The notes: generated by a model not told the origin, from the sequence alone. Positions 26,503-35,048 are shown, numbered from the stretch's first letter. The stretch is 61,804 nt of DNA from Clostridiales bacterium (GCA_022770525.1 JALEHN010000003.1:1-61804); one strand, 5' to 3'. Program-made: numbers and translations.

Positions 26503-27453
26503 TTATGCTCTTTTTGAAGGAGGTAAAATTTCCGGAATATTGAAAGATTTAATTCTTTCAGCACTTGCTTTATATTTCTCAGTTTTACGGTTTTCGATAG
26601 CCTTGCCTTCATTTTCTCTGATATCGTCTGCATGGATGAATTTTCCAGGAATTGTATCATGTGCATGCTGAAGCTGTTCTTCAGGGAATACGAACTGCAT
26701 CTCGCCGTCAACAATTTCAAGCTTACCTTCAATACCGCACATCATACAAATTGCATCGTTTGTCTGACCCGGGAAGTAGAAGTTCTTGCCATGGCAGTGT
26801 GGACATACGCCCTTGTCACCTTTGTATGAAGCAGCTTCAATATCAGCAGCAGCTGCTGCAAGGTTACGGCCGATTTCACGAACTCTTTCAACTTTCTCAT
26901 CTTCCATGATGATATTCTTTGACCATGCAAATTTCTCATTGTCAATAACTGTCCATGCAGGAGAGATGGATAACATTCTATGATCATATTCAATGGCTGT
27001 TGCCCAGTCAGAACCGCCGATGCCGATGAATGAAATAACTTTGTCTTTCAGAAGTCTAGGGTCAACCGGTTTTGCATTTGGATCATTTTCAGCAATCTTT
27101 GTTGCCACAAGGTTCATACCGCGATCCATTCTAGGTCCGAAACGGTCCATCAATGAATGGAATAAGGCACTTGCGCCTTTTTCAAAGATAGGGTCTACGA
27201 TCAATACGCCGTCAGCATCTAAAAGAATGCTTCTGAAATCATCAAATTCGTCTTTTCTTGTACAAATATTGCCTTTGCCCATAACAAGGCCGCGTGAACA
27301 TGCAACACAGCCTGTACAATACTGGATATCCCAGTCATGTAAATGGATAAAAGATACTTCTGCGCCTGCTTCCTGAGCTGCAATCAACGCTTCTTTACAC
27401 ATAGCGTCATTACTGCCGTTTCTTGTTCCTAATGAAACACCTACTATTTTCAT
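26503..27453 (-). CDS. Flavodoxin-family NAD(P)H-dependent FMN reductase-like protein with zinc-ribbon tail
   Basis: The 316-residue protein has an N-terminal flavodoxin-like fold: MKIVGVSLGTRNGSNDAM phosphate-binding start and a CTGCVAC motif at residues 47-53, as in multimeric flavodoxin WrbA/iron-sulfur flavoprotein relatives. An insertion (WATAIEYDHRM) follows, and then a C-terminal Cys4 cluster: CPHCHGKNF near residue 216 and CMMCG near 237, probably a zinc ribbon or rubredoxin-like knuckle. It is likely a cytoplasmic redox enzyme that reduces an organic substrate with FMN and NAD(P)H. Related proteins occur in anaerobic aromatic or steroid metabolism, but the substrate is not predictable. 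A GGGAGG ribosome site, a strong promoter at 27510-27538 and a terminator show it is a single-gene unit. Confidence 0.8.
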   Translation of the reverse strand: MKIVGVSLGTRNGSNDAMCKEALIAAQEAGAEVSFIHLHDWDIQYCTGCVACSRGLVMGKGNICTRKDEFDDFRSILLDADGVLIVDPIFEKGASALFHSLMDRFGPRMDRGMNLVATKIAENDPNAKPVDPRLLKDKVISFIGIGGSDWATAIEYDHRMLSISPAWTVIDNEKFAWSKNIIMEDEKVERVREIGRNLAAAAADIEAASYKGDKGVCPHCHGKNFYFPGQTNDAICMMCGIEGKLEIVDGEMQFVFPEEQLQHAHDTIPGKFIHADDIRENEGKAIENRKTEKYKASAERIKSFNIPEILPPSKRA

Positions 27454-27509
27454 TGTCTTCCTCCCGTTAAAAAAATATCCATAATTATCGTTGCAACTAT
27501 TATGAATTT

Positions 27510-27538
27510 ATTATAAATATCCAACGAAAAAAAGTCAA
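27510..27538 (-). promoter_or_regulatory. Sigma-A promoter of the flavodoxin-family gene
   Basis: On the minus strand TTGACT (27533-27538) and a perfect TATAAT (27510-27515) are 17 bp apart, about 55 bp upstream of the start codon. The rest of the 27454-27763 gap shows nothing else. Confidence 0.85.
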
Positions 27539-27763
27539 ATAGCGTTTTTGCATTACAAATTGCACAAAAAAATGTTTTTCATTTTTATTTCCCGGGAAAT
27601 TGTATATTATAGCCAAATAATTTTCTTAACTTTTGACCTGCTTTTGTGCTACTTTTTTGACGTTCAAATACATTAATGCAAAAAATGGATAAGTCCGTTA
27701 CTGCGGCGTTTTTCCATGGCGCACCAGCCTGAAAAATATAATATAAGCATATCTGTCAATCCG

Positions 27764-28882
27764 TTATTGCTCTGTTTTCTCATAGTACGCCAGCATCAGA
27801 TCAACCATACGGCTGTAACTTTGAACACCATCGCTCTGGTCGTTTGCTTTTAAATACGTATCATTCACCTTATCGGAAACTTCTGCTATTTTTCCCTCAT
27901 ACCTGTCCCAAAAGGCCGTGTTTGCCTTAAGATCTGCCCACACTTCATCGGACAATCCGGCGACAACAGCATTATACATATCAGGATTCACTTTACACAG
28001 AGCATTGGTCGCATAAATCCAGCCAAGCAGTGCACCACTGTATTTAAAGTCCGCATCATCAGAGGCCATGCAGGCGAGCCATGCAATAAAGTTTGCTTCA
28101 TCTTCCCGCATAAAACCTTTCAGATGCGACAATTCATGGCATGCTGTAAATGGAATATTATAAGCTGTCATATGGCGATTGTAGTTAGCCTCCACTGTAA
28201 AAGGCGAATATATCCCCGACAGCTGCTGCACCGATAAAATCTGCGATACAATCAACGGCTTCGGATACGGATAATAACCGGAAAGAGACGGATATATCTG
28301 TCCGGCTGCCTGCATCGCCTCCACAGCTCTGCCGCCGACATTATGATCCAGGTAGCACAGTCCCTTTTTGTTTCTCAAAACCTGTGAAGAATATGTATTT
28401 ACCTGCTCTGTAAGCTTCTCACACAGCGCCTTTAGTTCATCCACCGGCCTTTCTTTAATCTCGAAACCCTCGCATTTGGAAAATGGCTCATTATAATAAT
28501 TAATACCGCAGTTTAATGTATAGATGACAAACAAAAACGATGCTGTCGCAAACAGGGACAAAATCCCGCTTCCGATACAGGCAGCCCGGTGCCCTTTCCT
28601 GAACCAAACGATTTTAACTATACCAAGCATAAGGACCACAATTCCTGCATACAATAATATCTCCGACACCGATACCGGAAATAAGGACATCAGTCGTCCC
28701 ACTGTATTTACCCACAGCGGATACACGTACCCGGCGTAGAACACAGAAAAACCGGCGATTTTTCTGGCACACAGCTGAAGGATCACGGCAGCGGCCAGAC
28801 AGACTGCCGTAAATACCAGCTTCCAGCGCCATCCGGTATTTACAATAATTTCACGTTTTTTCCTCAATTTACTATTTTTCAT
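27764..28882 (-). CDS. DUF3810-family membrane protein (zincin-like)
   Basis: The 372-residue protein has three hydrophobic helices in the first 130 residues and then an extracytoplasmic domain. That domain holds GINYYNEPF, a TACHELSHLKGFMREDEANFI segment near residue 250 and FKYSGALLGWIYA. HELSH followed by a glutamate downstream (MREDEANF) is a zinc-metallopeptidase arrangement, and DUF3810 proteins are considered putative membrane metalloproteases. The substrate is unknown. I start at the ATG at 28882, preceded by GGGAGG; the frame extends to 28954 without a ribosome site. The gene is divergent from the BMP-family operon, with a 305-bp gap (28883-29187) that holds the direct repeats at 29107-29177. 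I could not place a clear promoter in it. Confidence 0.8.
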   Translation of the reverse strand: MKNSKLRKKREIIVNTGWRWKLVFTAVCLAAAVILQLCARKIAGFSVFYAGYVYPLWVNTVGRLMSLFPVSVSEILLYAGIVVLMLGIVKIVWFRKGHRAACIGSGILSLFATASFLFVIYTLNCGINYYNEPFSKCEGFEIKERPVDELKALCEKLTEQVNTYSSQVLRNKKGLCYLDHNVGGRAVEAMQAAGQIYPSLSGYYPYPKPLIVSQILSVQQLSGIYSPFTVEANYNRHMTAYNIPFTACHELSHLKGFMREDEANFIAWLACMASDDADFKYSGALLGWIYATNALCKVNPDMYNAVVAGLSDEVWADLKANTAFWDRYEGKIAEVSDKVNDTYLKANDQSDGVQSYSRMVDLMLAYYEKTEQ

Positions 28883-29106
28883 AAATCCTCCCTGTCCTGT
28901 CAAAAGTACTGCCTTTTGCCGGGTAATAAAGCTAATGGCTTCCTGCTTTCCCAACGGATCAGATTCCTGAAATTTATTTCAACAGCACTATGCATAGTTT
29001 AACATAAAAAAGTCAGGGACTAAAGCATCAACTTTCATAAATCTTTGAAATTTCAAAAATTACGTCTCCACAAATTGTCATTTCTATTATATTATGATGG
29101 TAGAAT

Positions 29107-29177
29107 GTTTTACGTCAAATCATATTTACAGGTTTTGCAAGCCACAATTGTTTTACGTCAAACCATATACTTACAGG
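29107..29177. repeat. Direct repeat covering the ribosome site of the BMP-family gene
   Basis: A unit starting GTTTTACGTCAAA and ending TTACAGG occurs at 29107-29132 and at 29150-29177 (43 bp apart) with small differences. The second copy runs into the AGGAGG ribosome site of the gene at 29188. The two copies could be paired operator sites or a duplication of the leader. Confidence 0.75.
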
Positions 29178-29187
29178 AGGTAAAAAC

Positions 29188-31113
29188 ATGTCAATAGAAG
29201 ATTATGATAAAGCCCAGCGTCTTGGACAAAAAGAATACCGTTCCCAGGTATCCAGGGGCAACTATCCTTATCTGCCTGTTCTGGATGATATTTTATCCCA
29301 TACAGAAATTGAGACCCGGGTCGATCTCGGCCTTATTGATATTCCTTTGGAGCTGATCGTCGGCACAAGTACCGAAGGTCGTACCACAGCTTTTGCCAGA
29401 AACTTCATGCCTCTGTTAAAGTCTGACACTGAATTTGCCACGAAGTGGACTGCCTTAAGCGACCATCTTCTTGAAGAAGGCCAGCGCGATCCGATCATCG
29501 CCTTTGAATTTATGAACAGATATTATGTCGTTGAAGGAAATAAACGTGTCAGTGTTTCCAAATATCTGAACAGTATCAGCCTGTATGGCAACGTTACACG
29601 GTATGTTCCTAAAAAGACCGATGACAAAGAAGTACTTATTTACTATGAATACATGGATTTTTACAACTACACGGAAATCAACTACATCTGGTTTTCAAAA
29701 GTCGGAAGCTTTCCGAAACTCCTTAAAGCGATCAGTAAAAATCCCGGTGAAGTATGGAGTCAGGATGAACGTACATTTTTCCGTTCCTGCTATCTGGCTT
29801 TTTCAAAAGAGTTTAATAAAGCCGGCGGCGACAAGTTAAAAATTACACCGGCCGATGCCATGCTCGCTTATATTACGATTTATGATTACGAAGCGCTCAT
29901 TGATATACCTGCAGCGGATTTGAAGAAAAATATTACACAAATGTGGGATGAATTCCTGATGCTGTGCGAAGACGAATCCATTGCACTTGTCATGCAGCCG
30001 ACGGAGGAACCGAAGAAAAACATTCTGACAAAGCTGATTTCTCCGGGGCCGGCTAAGCTGCGGGCTGCATTTATCTATGATAAACCTGCCAAAGAGTCTT
30101 CATGGGCTTACGGTCATGAACTTGGACGAATGCATGTGGCGCAGGTATTTAAAGACAACCTTGAAACATGCTGCATTGATAATGTCGACCCGTTTAATGA
30201 GGCTGAGACACTGGAAACACTGGAAAAAGTCATCGCTGACGGCTATAATGTCATTTTCACCACAACGCCGCAGCTGCGCAGTGCCAGCTTAAAAGCTGCC
30301 ATTGCCCATCCGAACGTAAAAATACTTAACTGTTCGCTGAATGCTTCTCATCGCTACATCCGTACTTATTACGGGCGCATGTATGAAGCCAAATTTCTCA
30401 CCGGTGCCATTGCCGGTGCCCTCAGTGAAAATAACCGCATCGGCTATATCGCCGACTATCCGATTTACGGTATGGCCGCCAATATTAATGCATTTGCACT
30501 TGGTGCAAAAATGGTCAACCCGAGAGTTAAAGTATATCTTGAGTGGTCCACGGTTAAAAACCGTAATATTCCTCAGTATTTTAAAGATCACGGTGTATCC
30601 TATATTTCAAATAAAGAAATGATTACGCCGCAGCACTTAAGCCGCCAGTTCGGCCTGTACTGCCTTGATTCAGATGACACGCCGATCAACCTTGCGATGC
30701 CTGTATGGCACTGGGGTGTTCTTTATGAAAAGCTGATCCGAAGTATCATGTCCGGTTCGTGGAAATCTGAAGACACCAATTCAAATCAGGCACTAAACTA
30801 CTGGTGGGGAATGTCTGCAGGCGTTATTGATGTTATTTGCTCGCAGAAACTGCCTGTGGGCACAAAACGGCTTGTTGAGCTCCTGAAAAAATCCATCTGT
30901 TCCGGTGATTTCAACCCGTTTTCGGGTGTTCTGTATTCGCAGAACGGCGTCGTACAGCCAAGTGAACATGAAACACTGGAACCTGAAGATATTATGAAGA
31001 TGGATTGGCTTGCTGAAAATATCATCGGTTCTATTCCTTCGCTTGATGAACTTAAAGAGGAGGCCAAACCGATTGTCCTTATACAGGGCGTTTCAGAAGA
31101 GGAAAAGGAATAA
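29188..31113 (+). CDS. Cytoplasmic ParB-like/BMP (PnrA-like) fusion protein
   Basis: The 641-residue protein has no signal peptide. Residues about 50-130 resemble a ParB/Srx-like domain (IDIPLELIVGT, then FMNRYYVVEGNKRVSVSKYL, the EGNxR motif of that fold). A middle region of about 150 residues is unassigned. From about residue 285 the protein follows the BMP/PnrA-like substrate-binding fold, which normally binds nucleosides outside the cell (RAAFIYDKP, GRMYEAKFLTGAIAGALSENNRIGYIADYP, NAFALGAKMVNPRVKVYLEW). A periplasmic-binding fold kept in the cytoplasm and joined to a ParB-like domain suggests a ligand-sensing role, perhaps for nucleosides, not transport. The metallophosphoesterase gene follows 17 bp later. 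An AGGAGG site precedes the ATG. Confidence 0.85.
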   Translation: MSIEDYDKAQRLGQKEYRSQVSRGNYPYLPVLDDILSHTEIETRVDLGLIDIPLELIVGTSTEGRTTAFARNFMPLLKSDTEFATKWTALSDHLLEEGQRDPIIAFEFMNRYYVVEGNKRVSVSKYLNSISLYGNVTRYVPKKTDDKEVLIYYEYMDFYNYTEINYIWFSKVGSFPKLLKAISKNPGEVWSQDERTFFRSCYLAFSKEFNKAGGDKLKITPADAMLAYITIYDYEALIDIPAADLKKNITQMWDEFLMLCEDESIALVMQPTEEPKKNILTKLISPGPAKLRAAFIYDKPAKESSWAYGHELGRMHVAQVFKDNLETCCIDNVDPFNEAETLETLEKVIADGYNVIFTTTPQLRSASLKAAIAHPNVKILNCSLNASHRYIRTYYGRMYEAKFLTGAIAGALSENNRIGYIADYPIYGMAANINAFALGAKMVNPRVKVYLEWSTVKNRNIPQYFKDHGVSYISNKEMITPQHLSRQFGLYCLDSDDTPINLAMPVWHWGVLYEKLIRSIMSGSWKSEDTNSNQALNYWWGMSAGVIDVICSQKLPVGTKRLVELLKKSICSGDFNPFSGVLYSQNGVVQPSEHETLEPEDIMKMDWLAENIIGSIPSLDELKEEAKPIVLIQGVSEEEKE

Positions 31114-31130
31114 GGGATTGTGTAAAAACT

Positions 31131-31772
31131 ATGAAAATAATGGTACTATCAGATACGGAATCCAAATCACTTTGGGATTATTTTGAAAAAAGCAAACTTG
31201 AAGGTATTGATCTAATATTGTCCTGCGGTGATTTGTCACCTCAATATCTGTCCTTTCTTGTGACATTCACAAAAGTGCCGGTGCTTTATGTCCACGGCAA
31301 CCATGACGGCTGCTATGACAATACCCCGCCGGAAGGGTGCATAGATATTGAAGATCAGATATTTGTCTATCGGGGCGTCCGTATTCTCGGTCTGGGGGGC
31401 TCCATGCGGTATAACAGCGGATCATACCAGTACACCCAGTCAGAAATGAATAAACGTATCCGCAAACTGTGGTTTAAGTTAAAACGATATAAAGGGTTTG
31501 ATATCCTTCTGGCGCATTCACCGGCATTTCGGGTCAACGACGGCGAAGACCTGCCTCATACAGGGTTTAAAGGTTTCCTGTCACTGATGGATAAATATAC
31601 GCCGGCATATTTTGTCCACGGCCATGTGCATATGAGTTACGGCCGCCAGCATGTACGGGTATCCAACTATAAAGATACTAAAATCGTCAACGCTTACGAA
31701 CAGTATATTATAGAAATTGAAGATAAAGAACCGTCCGCTGCCGGCGGACGGTTCAAAAGAGGAAGACTGTGA
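31131..31772 (+). CDS. Calcineurin-like metallophosphoesterase with altered first motif
   Basis: The 213-residue protein has the calcineurin-like phosphoesterase motifs in order: MKIMVLSDTES, LILSCGDLSPQY, VLYVHGNHDG, ILLAHSP and AYFVHGHVHMSYG. All metal ligands are present except in motif I, where the usual D-x-H is D-T-E, so one histidine ligand is replaced. Relatives (YfcE, MJ0936) are Mn2+-dependent phosphodiesterases acting on small or cyclic phosphate esters. It lies 17 bp downstream of the ParB-like/BMP fusion gene in a two-gene operon, so it may act on the ligand or product of that protein. The stop codon lies inside the stem of the operon terminator. Confidence 0.88.
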   Translation: MKIMVLSDTESKSLWDYFEKSKLEGIDLILSCGDLSPQYLSFLVTFTKVPVLYVHGNHDGCYDNTPPEGCIDIEDQIFVYRGVRILGLGGSMRYNSGSYQYTQSEMNKRIRKLWFKLKRYKGFDILLAHSPAFRVNDGEDLPHTGFKGFLSLMDKYTPAYFVHGHVHMSYGRQHVRVSNYKDTKIVNAYEQYIIEIEDKEPSAAGGRFKRGRL

Positions 31773-31798
31773 CACCCTAATGTCACAGTCTTTTTTTT
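31765..31798 (+). terminator. Terminator of the BMP/phosphoesterase operon
   Basis: Perfect 9-bp arms GACTGTGAC (31765-31773) and GTCACAGTC (31782-31790) are followed by eight T residues. The 5' arm includes the TGA stop of the phosphoesterase gene. Confidence 0.95.
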
Positions 31799-31813
31799 AT
31801 GAATATTAATACC

Positions 31814-31888
31814 ACAGACATTCTACTGTCTTTAATGGCACATACCCTTTAACATCATTGATGCACAGACGCTTTACTGTCTTTAATG
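31814..31888. repeat. Direct repeat between the convergent operons
   Basis: A 24-bp unit starting ACAGAC and ending CTGTCTTTAATG occurs at 31814-31837 and 31865-31888, 51 bp apart, with a few differences. Each copy contains a small AGAC/GTCT inverted repeat. It lies in the 3' region of the SPFH gene. Confidence 0.7.
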
Positions 31889-31922
31889 TCTCTTCCCTTT
31901 TCTCAGATCAGAGCTTCATGAT

Positions 31923-32855
31923 TTATTTCGCATCATCCTTAGCCACTTCAACAACAGATTTTGCCAGTCCGGCAATACCCTGAATATCCGACGGGATAAT
32001 AATCTTTGTGGCGCGGCCGTCTGCCGCTTTTTCAAATGCTTCCAGGCTCTTTAACTGGAGGACTGCCGCATCTGCCCCCGCTTCTCTGATAAAACGGATA
32101 CCATCTGCAGTTGCCTGCTGAATCTTAAGAATTGCCTGTGCCTCACCTTCAGCCTCACGGATCTTAGCTTCTCTGACAGCCTCCGCTTTAAGAATTGCAG
32201 ACTGCTTCTCAGCCTCTGCTTCCAGAATCACGGATTCTTTATGCCCTTCGGCTTTAAGGATTGCGGAACGTTTTTCACCTTCAGCAATCAAAATGGACTC
32301 ACGGCGTTCACGTTCAGCTTTCATCTGCTTCTCCATGGCATCCTGAATCGCTGCCGGAGGAATGATATTTTTAAGCTCCACACGGTTAACCTTAATACCC
32401 CACGGGTCTGTTGCCACATCCAGTGTCGAACGCATCTTTGCATTAATAATCTCTCTGGAAGTCAGAGATTCATCAAGTTCCAGTTCACCGATAATGTTTC
32501 TCAGCGTTGTGGCTGTCAGATTTTCAATGGCCATAATCGGATTCTGAACACCGTAGCAGTAAAGCTTCGGATCTGTGATCTGATAAAATACGACCGTATC
32601 GATCCGCATTGTAACATTATCCTTTGTGATTACCGGCTGCGGTGCAAAATCCACAACCTGTTCCTTCAGTATCACCTTTTTGGCAACCTTGTCGATAATC
32701 GGCACCTTCAGGTGAAATCCGACGGACCATGTGCTCTGGTAAGCACCGAGACGTTCAACGACATATGCGTGGGCCTGCGGTACGATTTTAACGCAGGATG
32801 CCAAAAGCAATAAAATCGCAACAATAATCACTGCCAAAATAATAATTTTCCACAT
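31923..32855 (-). CDS. SPFH/Band 7 membrane protein (paraslipin/stomatin-like)
   Basis: The 310-residue protein has one N-terminal membrane helix (IIILAVIIVAILLLLAS) and then an SPFH domain (VVERLGAYQSTWSVGFHLKVP, DVATDPWGIKVNRVELKNI). A long Ala/Glu/Lys coiled coil of repeated ILKAEGxKESVILEAEAEK follows, and a short C-terminal tail. This is the QmcA/paraslipin layout. Such proteins form oligomeric scaffolds in membrane microdomains and are usually paired with an NfeD protein, which is encoded just upstream here. An AGGAGG ribosome site precedes the ATG. It is the last gene of the padR operon. The partner interaction is inferred from the family. Confidence 0.93.
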   Translation of the reverse strand: MWKIIILAVIIVAILLLLASCVKIVPQAHAYVVERLGAYQSTWSVGFHLKVPIIDKVAKKVILKEQVVDFAPQPVITKDNVTMRIDTVVFYQITDPKLYCYGVQNPIMAIENLTATTLRNIIGELELDESLTSREIINAKMRSTLDVATDPWGIKVNRVELKNIIPPAAIQDAMEKQMKAERERRESILIAEGEKRSAILKAEGHKESVILEAEAEKQSAILKAEAVREAKIREAEGEAQAILKIQQATADGIRFIREAGADAAVLQLKSLEAFEKAADGRATKIIIPSDIQGIAGLAKSVVEVAKDDAK

Positions 32856-32951
32856 AGCTATACCTCCTATTAGCTGTTATGTTGAATTACTGCGAAACAC
32901 TGCTGCCCTGTAAGAATAAAGCTTATACAGCCGCTTTCCGCTTTAAAGTTA

Positions 32952-33725
32952 TCAGCGGAGATTCCGCTTTACAATCAGCTTGGCGCCGCTGATTCTTACA
33001 ATTTCAACAGTTTCTCCCTTAGGAAACTTCTGTGCGTCGCTGACGGAACGTGCAGTCCATATCATGCCATTCACGACAGCTTCACCTTCACCACGGATAT
33101 TATCAATATCCTGCGTCACCACGGCAATCTTGCCCACCAGGCTTTCCACATTTGTCTTAACTCTTGTCCTGTTAAAATACTTCACCGCAATCGGCCGTGT
33201 AAGGAACAAAAGCACCCCGGAAACAACACAGAAAACGACAACCTGAACCATCGGTCCGAAACCAAGTACCGCTGCAACCAACGCCGCAAGTGAGCCGCCC
33301 GCAAACCATATGGTCGTCAGTCCCAGAGTCAGAATCTCGACAACGATTAATATGATCAGCAGTACAAGCCAGCATATCATGCAGTAAAATGACTCCTGAA
33401 ATGTCATCTCCGGGCTTCCGGATTCCACGATTCTTACGAGAAGCATGTTCATCAAAAATCCCGCAATGAAAATAATACATGCCCCCACGAGAATCGATAT
33501 GCCTTTGGAATAAGGCTTTCTATTGCCGGTCTCGCGGATCATATCCATAAAGTCCCGGGCGATTTCTTCCGGTGTTCCCATCCTGTCAATGATTTCCTCC
33601 ATCGATTCGCCACTGTCAAGCGCCATATTAATATCATTTTCCAAATCTGACTGTATCCGCCTCTTTTCCTTTCTGCCGCAGTCCAATTCTTTAATAATAT
33701 TCTTAATATACTCATCCCTCGTCAT
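32952..33725 (-). CDS. HAAS/DUF1700-like domain fused to NfeD
   Basis: The 257-residue protein joins two modules. Residues 1-65 (MTRDEYIKNIIKELDCGRKE, then DRMGTPEEIARDFMD) match the HAAS/DUF1700 type of helical domain, normally encoded next to PadR regulators. The rest is NfeD: two to four membrane helices (LVLLIILIVVEILTLGLTTIWFAGG) and a C-terminal OB-fold (VESLVGKIAVVTQDI, GEAVVNGMIWTARS). NfeD proteins partner with SPFH scaffolds, and the next gene is SPFH. The fusion therefore sits between, and physically links, a PadR-regulated sensor module and an SPFH/NfeD membrane module. It starts 2 bp after the padR stop with a GAGGAA ribosome site inside padR. Function is inferred. Confidence 0.85.
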   Translation of the reverse strand: MTRDEYIKNIIKELDCGRKEKRRIQSDLENDINMALDSGESMEEIIDRMGTPEEIARDFMDMIRETGNRKPYSKGISILVGACIIFIAGFLMNMLLVRIVESGSPEMTFQESFYCMICWLVLLIILIVVEILTLGLTTIWFAGGSLAALVAAVLGFGPMVQVVVFCVVSGVLLFLTRPIAVKYFNRTRVKTNVESLVGKIAVVTQDIDNIRGEGEAVVNGMIWTARSVSDAQKFPKGETVEIVRISGAKLIVKRNLR

Positions 33726-33727
33726 AG

Positions 33728-34063
33728 CTATTCCTCCAACATCCGTCCAACGACATCATCAAATTTTGACCATAATTCAATGAGTTCCTTTAATGTCTCT
33801 TTTCCAAGTGGTGTGATCACATAATACTTTTTAGAAATATCCTTATCTTTTGGTATACTCCACTCACTTTGTATCATGCCGTCATCCTCAAGCCGATACA
33901 AAATCGGATACAGTGTACCCTCCTTCATTTTAAAAAGGCCGCCGCTGAGTCTGTCCATATCACTGAGTAACTGATAGCCATAGGTAGGTTCTTTTGAAAT
34001 CATCTTCAGGACAATGATTTCGGAAACGCCCCGTTTAAGCTGACGTTCATAACGAACATTCAT
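33728..34063 (-). CDS. PadR-family transcriptional regulator
   Basis: The 111-residue protein is a small PadR (PadR-s2 size). It has a winged helix-turn-helix with ILKMISKEPTYGYQLLSDM, the TLYPILYRLEDDGMI recognition part and the wing (YYVITPLGKETL), plus a short C-terminal dimer helix. PadR proteins are dimeric repressors that often control their own operon and respond to small molecules or membrane stress. I start at the ATG at 34063, which has a GGAGGTGG site; the frame extends to 34078. It is the first gene of the operon with the HAAS/NfeD fusion and SPFH genes. A perfect palindrome overlapping its promoter is the likely autoregulatory operator. Confidence 0.92.
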   Translation of the reverse strand: MNVRYERQLKRGVSEIIVLKMISKEPTYGYQLLSDMDRLSGGLFKMKEGTLYPILYRLEDDGMIQSEWSIPKDKDISKKYYVITPLGKETLKELIELWSKFDDVVGRMLEE

Positions 34064-34091
34064 GATTTCCACCTCCAACGCTTATCCGCCG

Positions 34092-34145
34092 CAATGTATT
34101 TAGTATTACTAAATACATTGTACCAGATAACATCTGGATTTGCAA
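34092..34145 (-). promoter_or_regulatory. padR promoter with overlapping palindromic operator
   Basis: On the minus strand TTGCAA (34140-34145) and TACAAT (34117-34122) are 17 bp apart. A 29-bp palindrome covers the -10 end and start site: CAATGTATTTAG (34092-34103) and CTAAATACATTG (34109-34120) around a TATTA centre. ATGTAT/ATACAT half-sites of this kind are typical for PadR proteins, so autorepression is likely. Confidence 0.85.
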
Positions 34146-34178
34146 TACATTTTTTACTAAAAAATACTTTTCTGCTTT

Positions 34179-35048
34179 TTATTTAAAAATACTTTTCCGA
34201 ATCTTTTTTCCGGTCGGTGTCGCGGCAATGCCGCCCAACGCCGTTTCTCTTAAAGAAACCGGCAGCGCTCTGCCGACTTTATACATCGCCTCAACAATTT
34301 CATCGGGAGGGACAACTGTGCCCATTCCGCTCAGTGCCATGTCGGCGCTGATCAGGGCATTGACCGCCTGAGACGCATTTCTTGCAGCACACGGCATCTG
34401 CACAAGTCCCGCCACCGGATCGCACACAAGTCCCATACAGTTCATCAAAGAAAATCCGCAGGCGTTGATCATCATTTCCGGGCTGCCGCCCTTTAAATAC
34501 ACAACAGCCGCCGCTGCCATCGCCGCCGCCACCCCGCACTCCGCCTGGCATCCGCCTTCGGAGCCGGACACCGTTGCATTTTCTGTGATGACCGCCCCTA
34601 TTCCCGAAGCCACTAAAAGTGCTCTTAAAACTTCCTCCTGCGGTGCTTTAAGCTGCTCACTGACACTTATAAGAACCGCAGGCAAAATGCCGCAGGAGCC
34701 TGCTGTCGGTGCCGCACATATTTTACCCATTGAGCCGTTGACCTCACATGATGACAGCGCCATGGCCATCGTCCGGTTGATCATATCGCCGCATACTGTA
34801 TTTTTTTCATCAGCATAATGATTCTGCGTCATGGCCATACCTGTAATCAGATTTCCCACCGTCGGATATGGTTTATTCAGCGCTTTTCTTGCCGCATTTT
34901 CCATAACCTGCATACGCCGTTTTAATTCCTCAAAAATCTCAGCTTCATTTCTGCCGAAATCTTTGACTTCCGCCTCTAATACAATCTGCCAGACCGGCTT
35001 GTTCTCTGACGCAGCCAGTTGACATAAATCTGATAGACTATGATACAT
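34179..35048 (-). CDS. sdaAA: L-serine dehydratase, iron-sulfur-dependent, alpha subunit
   Basis: This 289-residue subunit carries the [4Fe-4S] cluster of the enzyme that deaminates L-serine to pyruvate and ammonia. Family motifs visible are TAGSCGILPAVL, GSEGGCQAECGVAAAMA and MGLVCDPVAGLVQMPC, with the cysteines expected for cluster binding. The length matches the two-subunit enzyme of Firmicutes (B. subtilis SdaAA is about 300 residues). The beta-subunit gene lies 116 bp upstream in the same direction. The enzyme is oxygen-sensitive and serves serine catabolism in anaerobes. Confidence 0.96.
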   Translation of the reverse strand: MYHSLSDLCQLAASENKPVWQIVLEAEVKDFGRNEAEIFEELKRRMQVMENAARKALNKPYPTVGNLITGMAMTQNHYADEKNTVCGDMINRTMAMALSSCEVNGSMGKICAAPTAGSCGILPAVLISVSEQLKAPQEEVLRALLVASGIGAVITENATVSGSEGGCQAECGVAAAMAAAAVVYLKGGSPEMMINACGFSLMNCMGLVCDPVAGLVQMPCAARNASQAVNALISADMALSGMGTVVPPDEIVEAMYKVGRALPVSLRETALGGIAATPTGKKIRKSIFK

